DNA from: JASFRI01 sp050115015
Lineage (GTDB): Bacteria > Acidobacteriota > Polarisedimenticolia > CBDVAL01
Length of the DNA stretch: 6,801 bases
Direction of reading: 5' to 3'
Assembly: GCA_050115015.1 (NCBI GenBank)
Contig: JASFRI010000229.1
Span: 1 to 6,801 of the forward strand
The notes beneath the pieces are model-generated. The model saw only the letters and a program-made list of their open reading frames with translations. It was not told the DNA's origin and did no database searches. Within the stretch, counting starts at the first letter, position 1. Every line of letters begins with the position of its first letter. The position numbers and the translations under genes are program-made. Shown here one piece after another: positions 6,621 to 6,801 of the stretch.

Positions 6621-6801
6621 TCAGCCTATAATATTAGCACTACGGGTCACCAAGTCAAGCGATTTCTCGCGCAACATCTTTGTTTTCAGCGCGTTCAACC
6701 GACCGTCCTGTTCCAGGCGGGTGCGCAGGACCGCCGGGGTCACCCCCTCCCGGCGGGCCTGCTCCTGGAGGACCCCCAGCACCTCGTCGTCGTCGACCTC
6801 C
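6621..6801 (-). CDS. tig: Trigger factor, C-terminal fragment
   Basis: Trigger factor is the ribosome-bound chaperone that shields nascent chains and has a prolyl isomerase domain. Only the last 59 residues are inside the window, beginning EVDDDEVLGVLQEQARREGV; the gene continues past the right edge. The C-terminal helical arm ends with LNALKTKMLREKSLDLVTRSANIIG. The segment resembling LREKALDF is typical of trigger factor C termini. Identity also rests on position: tig normally precedes clpP-clpX. The TGA stop is at 6623-6621, 28 bases before clpP. The last codons are unusually A/T-rich (AGT GCT AAT ATT ATA), coinciding with the promoter-like element described separately. Confidence 0.88.
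   Translation of the reverse strand, partial: EVDDDEVLGVLQEQARREGVTPAVLRTRLEQDGRLNALKTKMLREKSLDLVTRSANIIG
6628..6658 (-). promoter_or_regulatory. Sigma-70-like promoter inside the tig 3' end
   Basis: On the minus strand, TTGACT (6658-6653, five of six matches to the -35 consensus) is followed after 16 bases by TAATAT (6636-6631), preceded by TGC as in an extended -10. An alternative -10, TATTAT (6633-6628), matches five of six at a longer 19-base spacing. Transcription would begin near 6620-6625, at the tig stop, about 30 bases before clpP. The element lies within the final tig codons, in an A/T-rich island unlike the rest of the window. It could supply clpP, clpX and lon apart from tig. Confidence 0.6.

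Noticed and set aside
6634..6642. A CIRCE-like half site (TTAGCACTA on the plus strand) overlapping the clpP promoter
   Set aside because: It matches eight of nine bases of one half, but the partner half at the required 9-base spacing matches only about three. I do not call an HrcA operator.
6640..6660. A heat-shock sigma-32 promoter before clpP
   Set aside because: A CTTGAC-like -35 is present, but no CCCCAT-type -10 occurs at the proper spacing. The sigma-70 reading is clearly better.

Overview
The window carries one strand of housekeeping genes, all read right to left (minus strand). In transcription order they are the 3' end of tig (trigger factor), clpP, clpX, lon, engB (ysxC/yihA), rho, and the first codons of rpmE (ribosomal protein bL31). 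Base composition is high in GC, roughly two thirds by eye, with long mirror-image open frames on the plus strand as expected. I see no RNA gene, mobile element, CRISPR array or transferred gene. High GC, the tig-clpP-clpX-lon cluster and the rho-rpmE pair fit a deltaproteobacterium-like lineage (Desulfobacterota, Myxococcota or a related phylum). That placement is inference only.

Right part (about 4710-6801): tig ends at 6621. A 28-base gap with a strong Shine-Dalgarno site leads to clpP, then 15 bases to clpX, then 26 bases to lon. A promoter-like element lies inside the last codons of tig and could drive clpP-clpX-lon independently. Together these genes make a folding chaperone, the ClpXP protease and the Lon protease.

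Middle part (about 1460-2300): a 120-base, very GC-rich gap rich in inverted repeats separates lon from engB, an essential GTPase of large ribosomal subunit assembly. engB has an unusual tail of about 40 residues. Its stop overlaps the rho start in an ATGA junction, and the tail-coding RNA has a C-rich, G-poor stretch followed by three hairpins, which makes it a candidate rho leader.

Left part (1-210): rho is followed by a 152-base gap holding a 14-base direct repeat that includes a second in-frame stop, a four-tract G-quadruplex motif, an extended -10 promoter overlapped by a small palindrome, and hairpins in front of rpmE.

The genes themselves are intact and conventional. No new multi-gene system is visible. 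The points worth following are regulatory: the promoter buried in tig, the engB tail acting as a rho leader, and the structured gaps after lon and rho.
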